Notes under the pieces: generated by a model
What the model was told of the DNA's origin: nothing
Databases searched by the model: none
Seen by the model: the letters and a program-made list of their open reading frames with translations, nothing else
Translations under genes and position numbers: made by a program
Part shown: positions 6,927-15,361 of the stretch, piece after piece
Layout of the letters: every line of letters starts with the position of its first letter
How positions within the stretch are numbered: the first letter of the stretch is position 1
IMG/VR virus record: IMGVR_UViG_3300047359_000427
Coordinates: 1 to 30,553 of that record
Length of the DNA stretch: 30,553 nucleotides
From: a virus
Reading direction: 5' to 3' (one strand)

Positions 6927-7126
6927 TGTGTCTTCTCCATAATTGTTTGTAAAGTGTATCTGTTATCCAGTAGTGTCACTTCAAAAGTGTCTAGGATATA
7001 ATCGTGTTCCACGATATAAGGTGCTTCCTCATTTCTTGATTGTAGAATCATAACCCTATTGGTAAAATCCCTGTAATCGTCTCTCTCTAAAATGAATGTC
7101 TCATTCATCATATATTTTGCTTCCAT
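6923..7126 (-). CDS. Small acidic protein, function unknown
   Basis: The 67-residue product is charged and rich in Glu, Asp and Arg, with an alternating hydrophobic pattern in the second half ('YILDTFEVTLLDNRYTLQTI') that suggests beta strands. Its ATG shares a base with the stop of the peptidase/VWA gene (TAATG at 7128-7124), so it is probably translated by re-initiation. No recognisable domain. Confidence 0.65.
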   Translation of the reverse strand: MEAKYMMNETFILERDDYRDFTNRVMILQSRNEEAPYIVEHDYILDTFEVTLLDNRYTLQTIMEKTQ

Positions 7127-9510
7127 TATGCTATCTCCTTAATGAATTCATTGGTTAAAAATCTTGAAGTTGTTTTTGATTTCTGATTTCTTTTGAATGC
7201 AGCCATCACTCTAGTTTTCTTTGCATCGATGAACTCTTCTCCAAGTTCATCATTTCCTGCAGTCCCGAGGGTGTTGGCTGAAGTAAGAAATAATTTGTTG
7301 TATCCATGAGCAGAGAATACTTTACCCTCTTTTCTAATCTCTCTCCAAGCAGTATCAACATCAATGTCTTTTCTCTTATACTCTTTAGTATGTTCAATGA
7401 CTGACCACAACTCTCTTTTACCATCCAAGACAAAGTATCCAGTAATGGTAACATTGCAAGTTTGTGATATCCACTCTAAAATATTTTGAGTTACTGTAAA
7501 GGAGTTTCTTCCAACATATCCAGTTGACTCTTCTAATGGGAAAGTCTTGTTTAGATATGGGTCGATTAAATCTCTAGACTGTTTGGTTCTCCAAGCATAT
7601 GAATCATCATCACAGTTCTTTTCTTGTTCAGCATAGTCTTGTTTCTCTTCTTGAGTCCTTGCAAGTAGGTCTGCTCTATGAGAGAACCCATCAGTGATAA
7701 CTGTTAGGATTGACTTCTCAATTCCATATTGTTTGTTGAACTCGGGAAGAAGTTTTCTAAGGAAAACTAGTGTTTGGTCTAATGGTGTTCCACCTAGTCT
7801 GAAGTTTCTAGGGTGGAAAGTTGTTTCCAAATCCCAGTATCTTCCATCTTGTTCCATAGTCTCAAACCCTTCATAGAACTCATTGTATGTTGTAAGTGCT
7901 TTCTCATAGTTTCTCCAACTCATGTTAGAGTTCCACATGTTAGAGTAGATGCAACCTAAGTAACTCATCATTTCTTTATGTTTTCTATTGTTCATTTCAT
8001 TAGATAGAATCTCAATTAGTTTACCACCGTTTCCATAGTAATCATCTTTTTTCTCTTCTGCTGTATAGTAACAGTCACTGAAAAGATAGATTCTATAAGG
8101 GATGTTAACTTTTCTACAGAACTCTGCAAGTATCATTGATTGTTCTAATAGGTCGGTGACTTGATTGTGAATTGAACCACTCCAGTCAAGTAAAACATTC
8201 AACCCGTGGTTTTTACCTTCGGGAAGATATGTAGCTCTTTTGAAAATGTCGTCAACGATTTGGTATTTTGCAAGTCTATTCATATCTAACTTACCAGTTT
8301 TACCACTGAATGCTTTCTTGGAAAGTTGTGCAGACTGTTTCATTTCAAATTCTTTTGCCATATGAGCAACAATCTTTTTGTTTTTGTTCTCAAGTTTTTT
8401 TGCAACAAAACAACCCCTCTGATAATTTTTAGTCCAAGTATCTTGTTGGGCATAATCGGGTTTAGTGTCTACATAGTTTTTCCACTCATTCAAAACTTCT
8501 TGGAATGAAATGACATTCTTCTTAATATCAGTATTCTTGAATATTGGTTTTAAGTTGATTGAAGTCTTAATAATATTTTCTTCTGAAAGAAATTGGTCTT
8601 CGTTATTGTGTGCATAGTGTTCAGTGATAGATTCTCTAGCACCATCTTCTTGGTCGTGGTATCCATTTGTTTGACCACCTTCTTTACCACCAGTAGACTT
8701 GACTTGTTCTTCTGCATCATCAGTGTCACCTTCTTGGTCGACCTCATCGTCTGCATCATCACCACTGTCGGTGTTTAACTCGGGAAGTGTATCCTCTTCT
8801 ATTTCATCTTCATCTGAATCTCCACCATCAGAAGATTCTTGAGATTCATTTTCCATTTCTTCCATTTCTGATTCTTCTGAATCGTCACCTTCTTCTTCGT
8901 CACCAAGGTCAAACATTTGAGGAACTAACATTTCATCATCTTCAGTCCTAGTCTCATTCTCTTTAGAATACTCATAGATTGCAGTAGCACATTCAACAAC
9001 CTCTTCCCAAGTTTTGCATGATTCTGCCATGTCTAGGAATTCTTGTTCTACTTTGTTGAACTTAAGACCAAGTCTTGAACCAACTTTAGTTTGTAAATTA
9101 ATTTTGTCAATCAATGAAAGGTCTGCAAGATTTCTTTTCTTAAGTTGGAAGAAGTCCATTTCCATCAATTCATTGTATGCAGTGAAGAAAGATTTTCTTA
9201 ATCCTTGGAATTTATTTTTGATTGCTTTCTCAATCCTAACATCTTCTACAACATTAAGATATCCTTTAAGTGTTCTATTCATTTCTAATGCAGAGTGTAG
9301 TCCTTCATAAGGAGTATTCAATGCATGTCCAACTTCATGTCCCATGAATAGGTCATAAAGTTCTGCAGACATATCTTCTTTAAAGATAGGACAAGCAAGT
9401 ATCCTATTCTTAACATCGAAGTATGCAGTTGGTATTTTCTTATGGACAACAGTGATGTTCTCTGTAGCCATGAGTTTTGCAAGTTGGTCTTTTTGGTTTT
9501 TATTTATCAT
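7126..9510 (-). CDS. Zinc-peptidase-like / VWA-domain protein (CobT-like organisation)
   Basis: The 794-residue product begins with a metallopeptidase-like domain containing HEVGH at 58-62 and a downstream Glu (about residue 89 in 'NVVEDVRIEK') that could be the third zinc ligand. Residues about 202-268 form an extremely acidic linker. A C-terminal VWA domain has the MIDAS motif DWSGS at 442-446. An acidic middle followed by VWA resembles CobT, the partner of CobS. The CobS-like ATPase lies 560 bases downstream with a matching promoter, so the two probably form a MoxR-VWA machine. The peptidase domain is not part of classical CobT. The ATG at 9510 has no ribosome binding site and lies six bases from the -10 box, suggesting a leaderless mRNA. 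Confidence 0.82.
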   Translation of the reverse strand: MINKNQKDQLAKLMATENITVVHKKIPTAYFDVKNRILACPIFKEDMSAELYDLFMGHEVGHALNTPYEGLHSALEMNRTLKGYLNVVEDVRIEKAIKNKFQGLRKSFFTAYNELMEMDFFQLKKRNLADLSLIDKINLQTKVGSRLGLKFNKVEQEFLDMAESCKTWEEVVECATAIYEYSKENETRTEDDEMLVPQMFDLGDEEEGDDSEESEMEEMENESQESSDGGDSDEDEIEEDTLPELNTDSGDDADDEVDQEGDTDDAEEQVKSTGGKEGGQTNGYHDQEDGARESITEHYAHNNEDQFLSEENIIKTSINLKPIFKNTDIKKNVISFQEVLNEWKNYVDTKPDYAQQDTWTKNYQRGCFVAKKLENKNKKIVAHMAKEFEMKQSAQLSKKAFSGKTGKLDMNRLAKYQIVDDIFKRATYLPEGKNHGLNVLLDWSGSIHNQVTDLLEQSMILAEFCRKVNIPYRIYLFSDCYYTAEEKKDDYYGNGGKLIEILSNEMNNRKHKEMMSYLGCIYSNMWNSNMSWRNYEKALTTYNEFYEGFETMEQDGRYWDLETTFHPRNFRLGGTPLDQTLVFLRKLLPEFNKQYGIEKSILTVITDGFSHRADLLARTQEEKQDYAEQEKNCDDDSYAWRTKQSRDLIDPYLNKTFPLEESTGYVGRNSFTVTQNILEWISQTCNVTITGYFVLDGKRELWSVIEHTKEYKRKDIDVDTAWREIRKEGKVFSAHGYNKLFLTSANTLGTAGNDELGEEFIDAKKTRVMAAFKRNQKSKTTSRFLTNEFIKEIA

Positions 9511-9516
9511 GTTTTA

Positions 9517-9546
9517 AGTATACAAAAAAGTGAGGGGCATTGTCAA
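9517..9546 (-). promoter_or_regulatory. Sigma70-type promoter for the peptidase/VWA gene
   Basis: On the minus strand: TTGACA (9541-9546), an 18-base spacer (ATGCCCCTCACTTTTTTG) and TATACT (9517-9522). The spacer is the same as at 10258-10287. Only six bases separate the -10 box from the ATG at 9510, so the likely start site is the A of the start codon. The -35 abuts the stop of the 58-residue gene upstream. Confidence 0.85.
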
Positions 9547-9548
9547 AT

Positions 9549-9725
9549 TTATTTTTTAAGTTCAACAAACTTTCTCCTCGATTTAGAAAATTGTTTCATT
9601 GGGGACTTAAAGATTATCTCATCTTTAGTTCCAGTCTTGATGTATCCAACTAAGTGTCCAGCATCATTGACCATGTAAGTGTGATTGGATACTTCCCAAT
9701 CTGTAATCTCTTTAAGATATTTCAT
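9549..9725 (-). CDS. 58-residue basic small protein
   Basis: The ATG at 9725 shares a base with the stop codon of the preceding gene (TAATG at 9727-9723), and the frame runs 58 codons to TAA at 9551-9549. The product starts 'MKYLKEITDWEVSNHTYMVN', continues with a beta-like 'GHLVGYIKTGTKDEIIF' and ends in a strongly basic tail. Coupling to the upstream gene and an end placed exactly before a promoter make it a credible gene. Function unknown. Confidence 0.65.
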   Translation of the reverse strand: MKYLKEITDWEVSNHTYMVNDAGHLVGYIKTGTKDEIIFKSPMKQFSKSRRKFVELKK

Positions 9726-10033
9726 TAAGCAACCTCTGTCATTAACATAGTGTATGGTTCATAACAACCACTCACACCGATTGCAGAGTTATCACAACCT
9801 CTTCCGTCCATCCATATCTCTAAGTCAATTGCATCATAACAATCTGAAGAGAATGTCTGACCCACAAAATCGGTACTTAGATTAGTCTCAAATACATACT
9901 TACCCAGTCTACTGATAGGTTTTACTGAAAGATAATTAGGAGTAACCTCTTTGATTATAGCAGTGGTTGTTATACCATCTATAGTATACTTACAGGTATC
10001 ATACCCAACTTCTATGTAACTCGTATCCAACAT
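9725..10033 (-). CDS. Small protein of unknown function
   Basis: The 102-residue product appears to be beta-rich ('YIEVGYDTCKYTIDGITTTA') with four cysteines, the last three in the C-terminal half (in SSDC, GRGC and SGC). Its ATG overlaps the stop of the preceding gene (TAATG), and its own stop overlaps the next start in the same way. It belongs to a three-gene operon driven by the promoter at 10258-10287. No family recognised. Confidence 0.65.
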   Translation of the reverse strand: MLDTSYIEVGYDTCKYTIDGITTTAIIKEVTPNYLSVKPISRLGKYVFETNLSTDFVGQTFSSDCYDAIDLEIWMDGRGCDNSAIGVSGCYEPYTMLMTEVA

Positions 10034-10230
10034 TAAATAGACCTCGCTTCTTTTCTAAGTTCAAATAGTTTTGCAATGAAACCATTTGCACCACCTGTAG
10101 GACTTGGTACTTCTGCAATACCAAATTCGTTTTCAATTGCAAAAATTACATTCCAAATATCCTTATCTGCCATAGATAGGATATCTTCCATAATTTCTTG
10201 ATTAATGTTGTCGTTGTGAATGTTTGACAT
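10033..10230 (-). CDS. Small acidic protein of unknown function
   Basis: I place the start at the ATG at 10230 (65 residues, beginning 'MSNIHNDNINQEIMED') because AAGGAG lies at ideal spacing. Earlier in-frame starts fall on the promoter or right at its start site: the TTG at 10287 is within the -35 box and the ATG at 10248 would be practically leaderless. The product is acidic and helical in its first half. It contains 'VPSPTGGANGFIAKLFELRK' at the C-terminus. It heads the operon 10230-9549. No family recognised. Confidence 0.65.
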   Translation of the reverse strand: MSNIHNDNINQEIMEDILSMADKDIWNVIFAIENEFGIAEVPSPTGGANGFIAKLFELRKEARSI

Positions 10231-10257
10231 GTTATCTCCTTTTTTCATTATATACAT

Positions 10258-10287
10258 AGTATACAAAAAAGTGAGGGGCATTGTCAA
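10258..10287 (-). promoter_or_regulatory. Sigma70-type promoter for the 10230-9549 operon
   Basis: On the minus strand: TTGACA (10282-10287), an 18-base spacer (ATGCCCCTCACTTTTTTG) and TATACT (10258-10263). It is a near-copy of the promoter at 9517-9546, including flanking AAATTTGACA. The predicted start near 10250 leaves a 20-base leader carrying AAGGAG. Confidence 0.85.
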
Positions 10288-10289
10288 AT

Positions 10290-10931
10290 TTATTTTAACT
10301 TATTTTTTAGAGTATAAGAGGAGTCTTGAAGGACTTTGGTTCTGTCGTCAATTAAAAGGTTGTCGGGATTTGAGGTAAACCACATTGCAATAGTATGTCT
10401 AGAACACCTTCTTACAGCATTTACACCATGGTAATGGTATATACCTTGGAAAAGAATGCCCTCACAAGCACTAGGAGAGTGTGTATAACCATGTTCGGGA
10501 AAGTATGTCTCTCCATCTCCATAATTATCGTTAAGGGTTAAGATAAGAGTCCACTCTCTACTGGGTTGTTGGTCTAGATTTTCGTCTTCTATTTCCCATC
10601 TAGAATAAGTGTCTAAGTGTGGTTCTTGAGTACCACCTATTGGCCACTCATTAATTGATGTCATTTCGGGATAGACTATTTGTGAGTTTTCTTTATAGAT
10701 TTCTGCAACACACTGATAACCTATTCTTCTGAATATATCTCGAACCCACTGAGTATGGATATGGACTATATCTAATCCAAAGTAATCAGAACCGTCTCCA
10801 ATACTTCTAAGATGTTTGTGCGTTTTGTGGAAGTGTATCAGTTCCTTTGCTTGTTGTGGATTCACTAGATTCGGAATCTTTATCAGATTGAAGGGTCTTG
10901 ATGTACTCTGCAATTGCTCTTCGTTTTTCAT
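10290..10931 (-). CDS. 2OG-Fe(II) dioxygenase family protein
   Basis: The 213-residue protein has the jelly-roll oxygenase signature. The iron-binding HxD is H105 and D107 (in 'EPHLDTYSRW'), the distal histidine is H168 (in 'IYHYHGVNAV'), and the following 'RRCSRHTIAMWF' supplies the arginine that binds 2-oxoglutarate. Such enzymes are frequent in marine T4-like phages; proposed substrates are protein proline or lysine, or nucleic-acid bases, and none can be chosen here. The ATG at 10931 lies 125 bases inside the deformylase gene in another frame. No later ATG precedes the conserved domain, so the long overlap seems genuine. AAGGA lies about 12 bases upstream of the ATG. Confidence 0.8.
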   Translation of the reverse strand: MKNEEQLQSTSRPFNLIKIPNLVNPQQAKELIHFHKTHKHLRSIGDGSDYFGLDIVHIHTQWVRDIFRRIGYQCVAEIYKENSQIVYPEMTSINEWPIGGTQEPHLDTYSRWEIEDENLDQQPSREWTLILTLNDNYGDGETYFPEHGYTHSPSACEGILFQGIYHYHGVNAVRRCSRHTIAMWFTSNPDNLLIDDRTKVLQDSSYTLKNKLK

Positions 10932-11433
10932 TTTCTATTCTTTTCCTTTTTTCTTTAGGACGTGATTTCAATGCACGTTCTAATTTCAATTTAGATGCTC
11001 GTTGTAGAAACACTATACCATTTAAATGGTCTATTTCATGTTGAGCGCATCTTGCACCAAGACCATCTAATATCAAAGTGTGTTCAGTACCATCACTGTC
11101 TTGATATTTCATTTCTATTACTCTTGCTCTTTTTATCATAAGAAATAAATCGGGAAACGATAAACATCCCTCTTTTTGTAATTCTGTTTCTTGGGATAGT
11201 CTTGTTATTTCGGGATTAAAGAAAGTTTTGTTTCCTGCATCTGCAGTCTTCATAACAAAACATCTAACATCTAATCCAACTTGATTTGCAGATAAACCAA
11301 TACCACCAAATCTATCCATTGCTTCAGATAATAGACTCTCTATTTCCTTTGGGTCTTCTGATGGATTATCAAAATCAAATTCTAAAGGAGGTGTTCTTAA
11401 TACCTTTGATGCTTCTTCTACTAATGTATACAT
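10807..11433 (-). CDS. def: Peptide deformylase with extended C-terminal tail
   Basis: Peptide deformylase removes the formyl group from the N-terminal methionine of new proteins. All three catalytic motifs are present: GIGLSANQ at 44-51 (family GxGLAAxQ), EGCLS with metal ligand C90, and HEIDH with H132, E133 and H136. The core ends near residue 150. A basic helix and a Ser/Thr/Asp-rich tail follow to residue 208, whereas phage deformylases are usually much shorter. The last 41 codons overlap the oxygenase gene in a different frame. The start ATG shares a base with the preceding stop (TAATG). Marine phages often encode this enzyme, presumably to sustain maturation of phage or host proteins during infection. 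Confidence 0.92.
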   Translation of the reverse strand: MYTLVEEASKVLRTPPLEFDFDNPSEDPKEIESLLSEAMDRFGGIGLSANQVGLDVRCFVMKTADAGNKTFFNPEITRLSQETELQKEGCLSFPDLFLMIKRARVIEMKYQDSDGTEHTLILDGLGARCAQHEIDHLNGIVFLQRASKLKLERALKSRPKEKRKRIENEKRRAIAEYIKTLQSDKDSESSESTTSKGTDTLPQNAQTS

Positions 11434-12569
11434 TATCTATCTACTACTCCACTATATTGTAATTTTAACATACTAAATTTTGCCAATCTTCCTAGTGTTG
11501 CGAGTTTCTTACCTTCTCTAACTCCTGCATCACTTCTAATTGTCATCTTCAGTTTCTTCATTTCATCGGGTGTATCTATATCTATAAACCATTCTTGAAC
11601 TGATGCTTTATTTAGATATGCTTTAAAACTTGTGACCAGTGGTAATAATGATGCAAGGTCGTCCCCTTTTTGTTCTGCTGTTTTACCTACTGCTTTTACT
11701 AATATTAGTGGAACTTTTGCAGGTTTTTGTAAATTGAAATTATCATATACCCAATTTTTGAAATCTTCTAGTGATAATTCATTTAGTGCTTTACACACAT
11801 GAGTTCTTTGTATTCTTACCATTGCAGCATACAAATTGTTAGACTCTTCTTCATTTTGAAGATGGTAATCCAAGTATAGTTGTCTGACACCTGCAGTGAC
11901 TTTTCTATCTCCACTTGCATAAGTACTTTTTGATGCAACCGATTCTATGTTTGGAATTTTAGAATACACTGCATCCCAAAGTTCATCTTCCATAGGTTTA
12001 AGTGCTGATTCTTTATCCATCTTTTTAAGTTGAGTCTTAACATAAGAGTTTAATAATGGTTCTGTAGATTTTGTTGTTCCTGCCTTTAATGAGATACCTA
12101 GTATCTCTTTATTTTTAAAGAATACAAAAATATCTCCTGCATGATTTTTAGGAACTCCAGTGGGTTTTGCACGATATCCCCATACTACTTTTCGTATAGG
12201 TTTAGAAGTATTCAAATCATATAAAAAATTTGTAATGCCAATTGCATTTTCTATTTTCATCTTAACAAACCTTTCTTCCATAGTGCTGAGTCTGTCTATA
12301 ACTTCTGCAGCAGCATCTGCATCTGAAGATGCATAAGAGGTTTTTGCACTTTTTATATTTAACTTGTAAAGAAACTTTTTAAAATCTTCTACACTATTGG
12401 GTCTAAACTTTTTGTTAAATGCTAAACACGGAAACAATTCTGTTATGGATGCATTTTGTGTAGTTTCACCCATGCTCTTACTCTCTAGTAAGTCAACAGG
12501 GATGTCGTAAGAATATGCTAGTTTACTTCTTACTAAAGGTTTCTCTAGATGTTCTTTAAAAGATTTCAT
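11433..12569 (-). CDS. Possible PD-(D/E)XK-like nuclease, otherwise unknown
   Basis: The 378-residue product is not a family I can name. Around residues 145-163 it shows 'GDIFVFFKNKEILGISLKAG': an Asp followed by two strands and SLK, which resembles the D-x(n)-(D/E)xK core of restriction-type nucleases with Ser replacing the acidic residue. Upstream Glu residues (99, 100, 107) could supply the missing ligand. The rest is basic and helical. It lies between gp46 and the deformylase. A GATAAATA box ends five bases before its ATG and no ribosome binding site is visible, so late leaderless expression is likely. A late DNA-processing or structural role are both open. Confidence 0.5.
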   Translation of the reverse strand: MKSFKEHLEKPLVRSKLAYSYDIPVDLLESKSMGETTQNASITELFPCLAFNKKFRPNSVEDFKKFLYKLNIKSAKTSYASSDADAAAEVIDRLSTMEERFVKMKIENAIGITNFLYDLNTSKPIRKVVWGYRAKPTGVPKNHAGDIFVFFKNKEILGISLKAGTTKSTEPLLNSYVKTQLKKMDKESALKPMEDELWDAVYSKIPNIESVASKSTYASGDRKVTAGVRQLYLDYHLQNEEESNNLYAAMVRIQRTHVCKALNELSLEDFKNWVYDNFNLQKPAKVPLILVKAVGKTAEQKGDDLASLLPLVTSFKAYLNKASVQEWFIDIDTPDEMKKLKMTIRSDAGVREGKKLATLGRLAKFSMLKLQYSGVVDR

Positions 12570-12574
12570 AGTAC

Positions 12575-12582
12575 TATTTATC
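12575..12582 (-). promoter_or_regulatory. Late-type promoter box GATAAATA before the nuclease-like gene
   Basis: GATAAATA on the minus strand, with five bases (GTACT) to the ATG at 12569. It directly follows the gp46 stop codon. The five-base distance equals that at 1553-1560 and 27403-27410. Confidence 0.5.
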
Positions 12583-14297
12583 TATTCTGCAATTCGGGAG
12601 AAGTTTTTATGTTTCTCAAACCTAATTACATCATTAAACTTATCATACAATGCTTCACCTTTATGTGATATGATGAATGCATTAGTTTTCTCTGTAAGTG
12701 TATTCAATAGTTTTAAAAAGTCGTCTGTTCCGTTAGTGTCAAGTGAAGAGTCGAACACTTCATCGAGAATGAGCAGGTTAGTGTTAACACTATTTTTCAT
12801 TCTTGCAATAGTTCTCCATGTAAATAGAATACTTAAATCTATTCTCATTTTCTCACCTTGTGAAAAGTTATCGTATTTGAACACATCTCTGAATCTTGAC
12901 TTGATTGTTTCCTCAAAGGATTCATCTAATTCAAATCCTACAAAGAACTCCAGTGATGCAAGATACTTGTTTATCATATTGTTCATTACTGGAACATACT
13001 GTTTAATAATCTTCTGTTTAACACCTTGGTCTCTCAACAACATTTGTGCTAACTCGTAATAGTGTCCTTGGTCTACAAGTGTTTCTTTTTTAGATAATAG
13101 TATCTCTAATTTACTTTCATTCTCTTCTATAGATTCATGTGTGTTAGAGGGGACGTTTGCTTCAATCTGTAGGTCTTCTATTTCTTTGTTAAGTTTCTTT
13201 ATGTATTTCTGATTAGAAATAATTTCAGTTTGGATAACTGCAATTTGTTTTTGAAGAGATTCTATTCCTTGTTGGACTTTTCCGATTTCGTCCATTCTGT
13301 TGGAGGAGTCTGTGATTGTGTCTTCAATTTGTTGGAGTGCAGATACCAGTTCGTCCTTCTTCTTCTGTTTCTCTGCGATGTGAGTTTTTTTGTGTTCCTC
13401 ATCTAATCCTTGTTTACATGTTGGACATTCATCATTCTTTTCATAGAATGATATTTCTTTTTCTACTTTTCGTCTGTTCTCTTCCATCTTCTTTTCAAAC
13501 TCTAGAGCTTGTTTCAGACGGTCTCCTTGTGGGTCTCTATCTGAAATTGAAGATGTTTTTTCTTTAATGGTTTCAGTTTTTAATTCAACCTTTTCCATAA
13601 GTGAGTCGACATTATCTTCAGTTTCTTTTATAGTAGACTGAAACTTACCTATCTTCTCATCACGATTTACACGAAGTGCAGTCAACTGTTCATTCAAACC
13701 ATTGATTCTCTCTTCCATAATATTTATTTCATGTTCATTCTCACGTTGCTCTACAACGTAATTACTGACTCTTTTTCTTAGGATGTCACTCATAGTCGAA
13801 AAGATAGATATGTCTAATAGGTCTTCGATAAGACCTCTTCTATCCTTTGCTTTCAATTGCATGAATGGGACAAAGTTTGCAGAACCTAAGATTGCAACTT
13901 GGGTGAATGAACGATAAGACATCTTAAGAATATTCTTTTCTAATTGTTCTTGGTAATCCTTTACTGTTGCATCTTGGTTGACGAATACTCCATCAACATG
14001 TATCTCAAACTTATTAGGTTTTGCACCTCGCATAACCTTATACTCTTTTTTACCTATGTTAAATTCAACCTCTACTATAAGTCCTTTCTCGTTAACACTA
14101 TTAATAAGAAGTTCTTTCTTTAAGTTTCTGAACCCACGACCATAAAGACCAAAACACAATGCATCTAAAAGTGTAGATTTACCTGCACCATTCTCTCCAA
14201 GTATTAGGGTTGTTTGGTGTGCATTTAAGTCTATCTCTGTAAAATTATTTCCCGATGAAAGTAAATTTTTCCATCTTACCTTTTTAAAATTTATCAT
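12582..14297 (-). CDS. gp46: Recombination endonuclease subunit, SMC/Rad50-like ATPase (gp46)
   Basis: gp46 with gp47 forms the phage Mre11-Rad50 complex that resects DNA ends for recombination-dependent replication and host DNA breakdown. The 571-residue product (T4: 560) has Walker A GENGAGKS at 34-41, long coiled coils (about 170-290 and 300-395), and the zinc hook CPTC at 291-294 between them. The ABC signature 'FSQGEKMRIDLS', Walker B 'LLILDEVFDSS' and the switch histidine in 'FIISHKGEAL' complete the C-terminal lobe. It overlaps the gp47 gene by four bases (ATGA), which should keep the subunits in balance. Confidence 0.96.
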   Translation of the reverse strand: MINFKKVRWKNLLSSGNNFTEIDLNAHQTTLILGENGAGKSTLLDALCFGLYGRGFRNLKKELLINSVNEKGLIVEVEFNIGKKEYKVMRGAKPNKFEIHVDGVFVNQDATVKDYQEQLEKNILKMSYRSFTQVAILGSANFVPFMQLKAKDRRGLIEDLLDISIFSTMSDILRKRVSNYVVEQRENEHEINIMEERINGLNEQLTALRVNRDEKIGKFQSTIKETEDNVDSLMEKVELKTETIKEKTSSISDRDPQGDRLKQALEFEKKMEENRRKVEKEISFYEKNDECPTCKQGLDEEHKKTHIAEKQKKKDELVSALQQIEDTITDSSNRMDEIGKVQQGIESLQKQIAVIQTEIISNQKYIKKLNKEIEDLQIEANVPSNTHESIEENESKLEILLSKKETLVDQGHYYELAQMLLRDQGVKQKIIKQYVPVMNNMINKYLASLEFFVGFELDESFEETIKSRFRDVFKYDNFSQGEKMRIDLSILFTWRTIARMKNSVNTNLLILDEVFDSSLDTNGTDDFLKLLNTLTEKTNAFIISHKGEALYDKFNDVIRFEKHKNFSRIAE

Positions 14298-15361
14298 AAG
14301 TAATTGTGTTGGTCTAATGCTTCATCATATAGGGATGTCATTAAGTCATTGAGTGGTTTTTTCTTTCCTTGTATTTCTAAACTATCTACATATTTCTCTA
14401 CGATAGTTAAAGTGTCTTCGATATCATCTATCTCTGAATCATCAAAGAAATCCATATGTTTATTATCATCTACTACTTGTAGGTGAAGAGGATTCTCGGC
14501 ATGGACTTTATCCAAGAATGTATCAAACCAATATGGATTGTCTTTGTTTATAACAATAAGTTTTATAAACTTACCATTCACACTTGATAAGTCCTTTTCA
14601 GTTATAGTATCAAAAGTTTCTTTGCTGTCGTCATAGAAAACTTTCTCAAACATTTCAAGTGGATTGTGAACTGGTGTTATTTCTTGTGTTTCGGTATCGA
14701 AGATATGGAAGTATTTGTTGTCTCCATAGTCCGACCATGTGAATTGCATTTGACTTCCTAAGTATCTAATATTACCAACTTCTGATTTGTGATGGAAATG
14801 ACCACTCAAGACTTGTTCAAATCTTTTTACATAAGTATGGTCTAATCCATGTGGACAATTGAATCCTGGCTGCATCAATGCACCTTCAAACTCAAAGTGA
14901 CCCCAACATTGGGTTGCCTTTGCAGAGTGTAAAAACTCTACTGTATCTGCATAATTTTCGGGATTAATCCACGGAACAAGTGCAATAGGATATCCATCAT
15001 ATTCTTTTACTTCGGGTTCTTGTATAACATTAATGTTTGATTCATTGAATAGTAAAAGTTCGGGTGAGTTGACATCATTTGTATTCTTATAATAAGTGTC
15101 ATGATTACCAAGAATTAAATCCATTTGGATTCCTCTTTCTACTAAAGGTTCAATGAAGTGTTTACGATTAGCATGTAGACTGGAAAAGTTTACATACTTC
15201 CTTCTATCAAAGTAATCTCCCAAGTGAATCACTTGTTTGATATCATGTTCATCTAGATATGGGAAAAATATTTCCTCGTAGAAACGACCTTGATATTTTG
15301 CCATTTCCAACATATCCGACCTAACACCTGCATGGGTGTCATTTAAGATTGCTATTTTCAA
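14294..15361 (-). CDS. gp47: Recombination endonuclease subunit, Mre11-like phosphoesterase (gp47)
   Basis: gp47 is the nuclease partner of gp46. The 355-residue product (T4: 339) shows the calcineurin-like phosphoesterase motifs in order: DTH at residues 8-10, 'HLGDYFDRR' with D49, GNHD at 85-88, and later 'WGHFEFEG' and 'LSGHFHHKS' histidines. The start codon is TTG at 15361, immediately after the gp55 stop (TAATTG), with GAGGAA as a good ribosome binding site. No ATG lies between it and the first catalytic motif, so the TTG start is well supported. The C-terminal region is acidic and variable. Confidence 0.95.
   Translation of the reverse strand: MKIAILNDTHAGVRSDMLEMAKYQGRFYEEIFFPYLDEHDIKQVIHLGDYFDRRKYVNFSSLHANRKHFIEPLVERGIQMDLILGNHDTYYKNTNDVNSPELLLFNESNINVIQEPEVKEYDGYPIALVPWINPENYADTVEFLHSAKATQCWGHFEFEGALMQPGFNCPHGLDHTYVKRFEQVLSGHFHHKSEVGNIRYLGSQMQFTWSDYGDNKYFHIFDTETQEITPVHNPLEMFEKVFYDDSKETFDTITEKDLSSVNGKFIKLIVINKDNPYWFDTFLDKVHAENPLHLQVVDDNKHMDFFDDSEIDDIEDTLTIVEKYVDSLEIQGKKKPLNDLMTSLYDEALDQHNYL

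Noticed and set aside
10231-10287. Longer N-terminus for the 65-residue gene
   Set aside because: The extra codons lie on the promoter itself and the ATG at 10230 has an ideal ribosome binding site.
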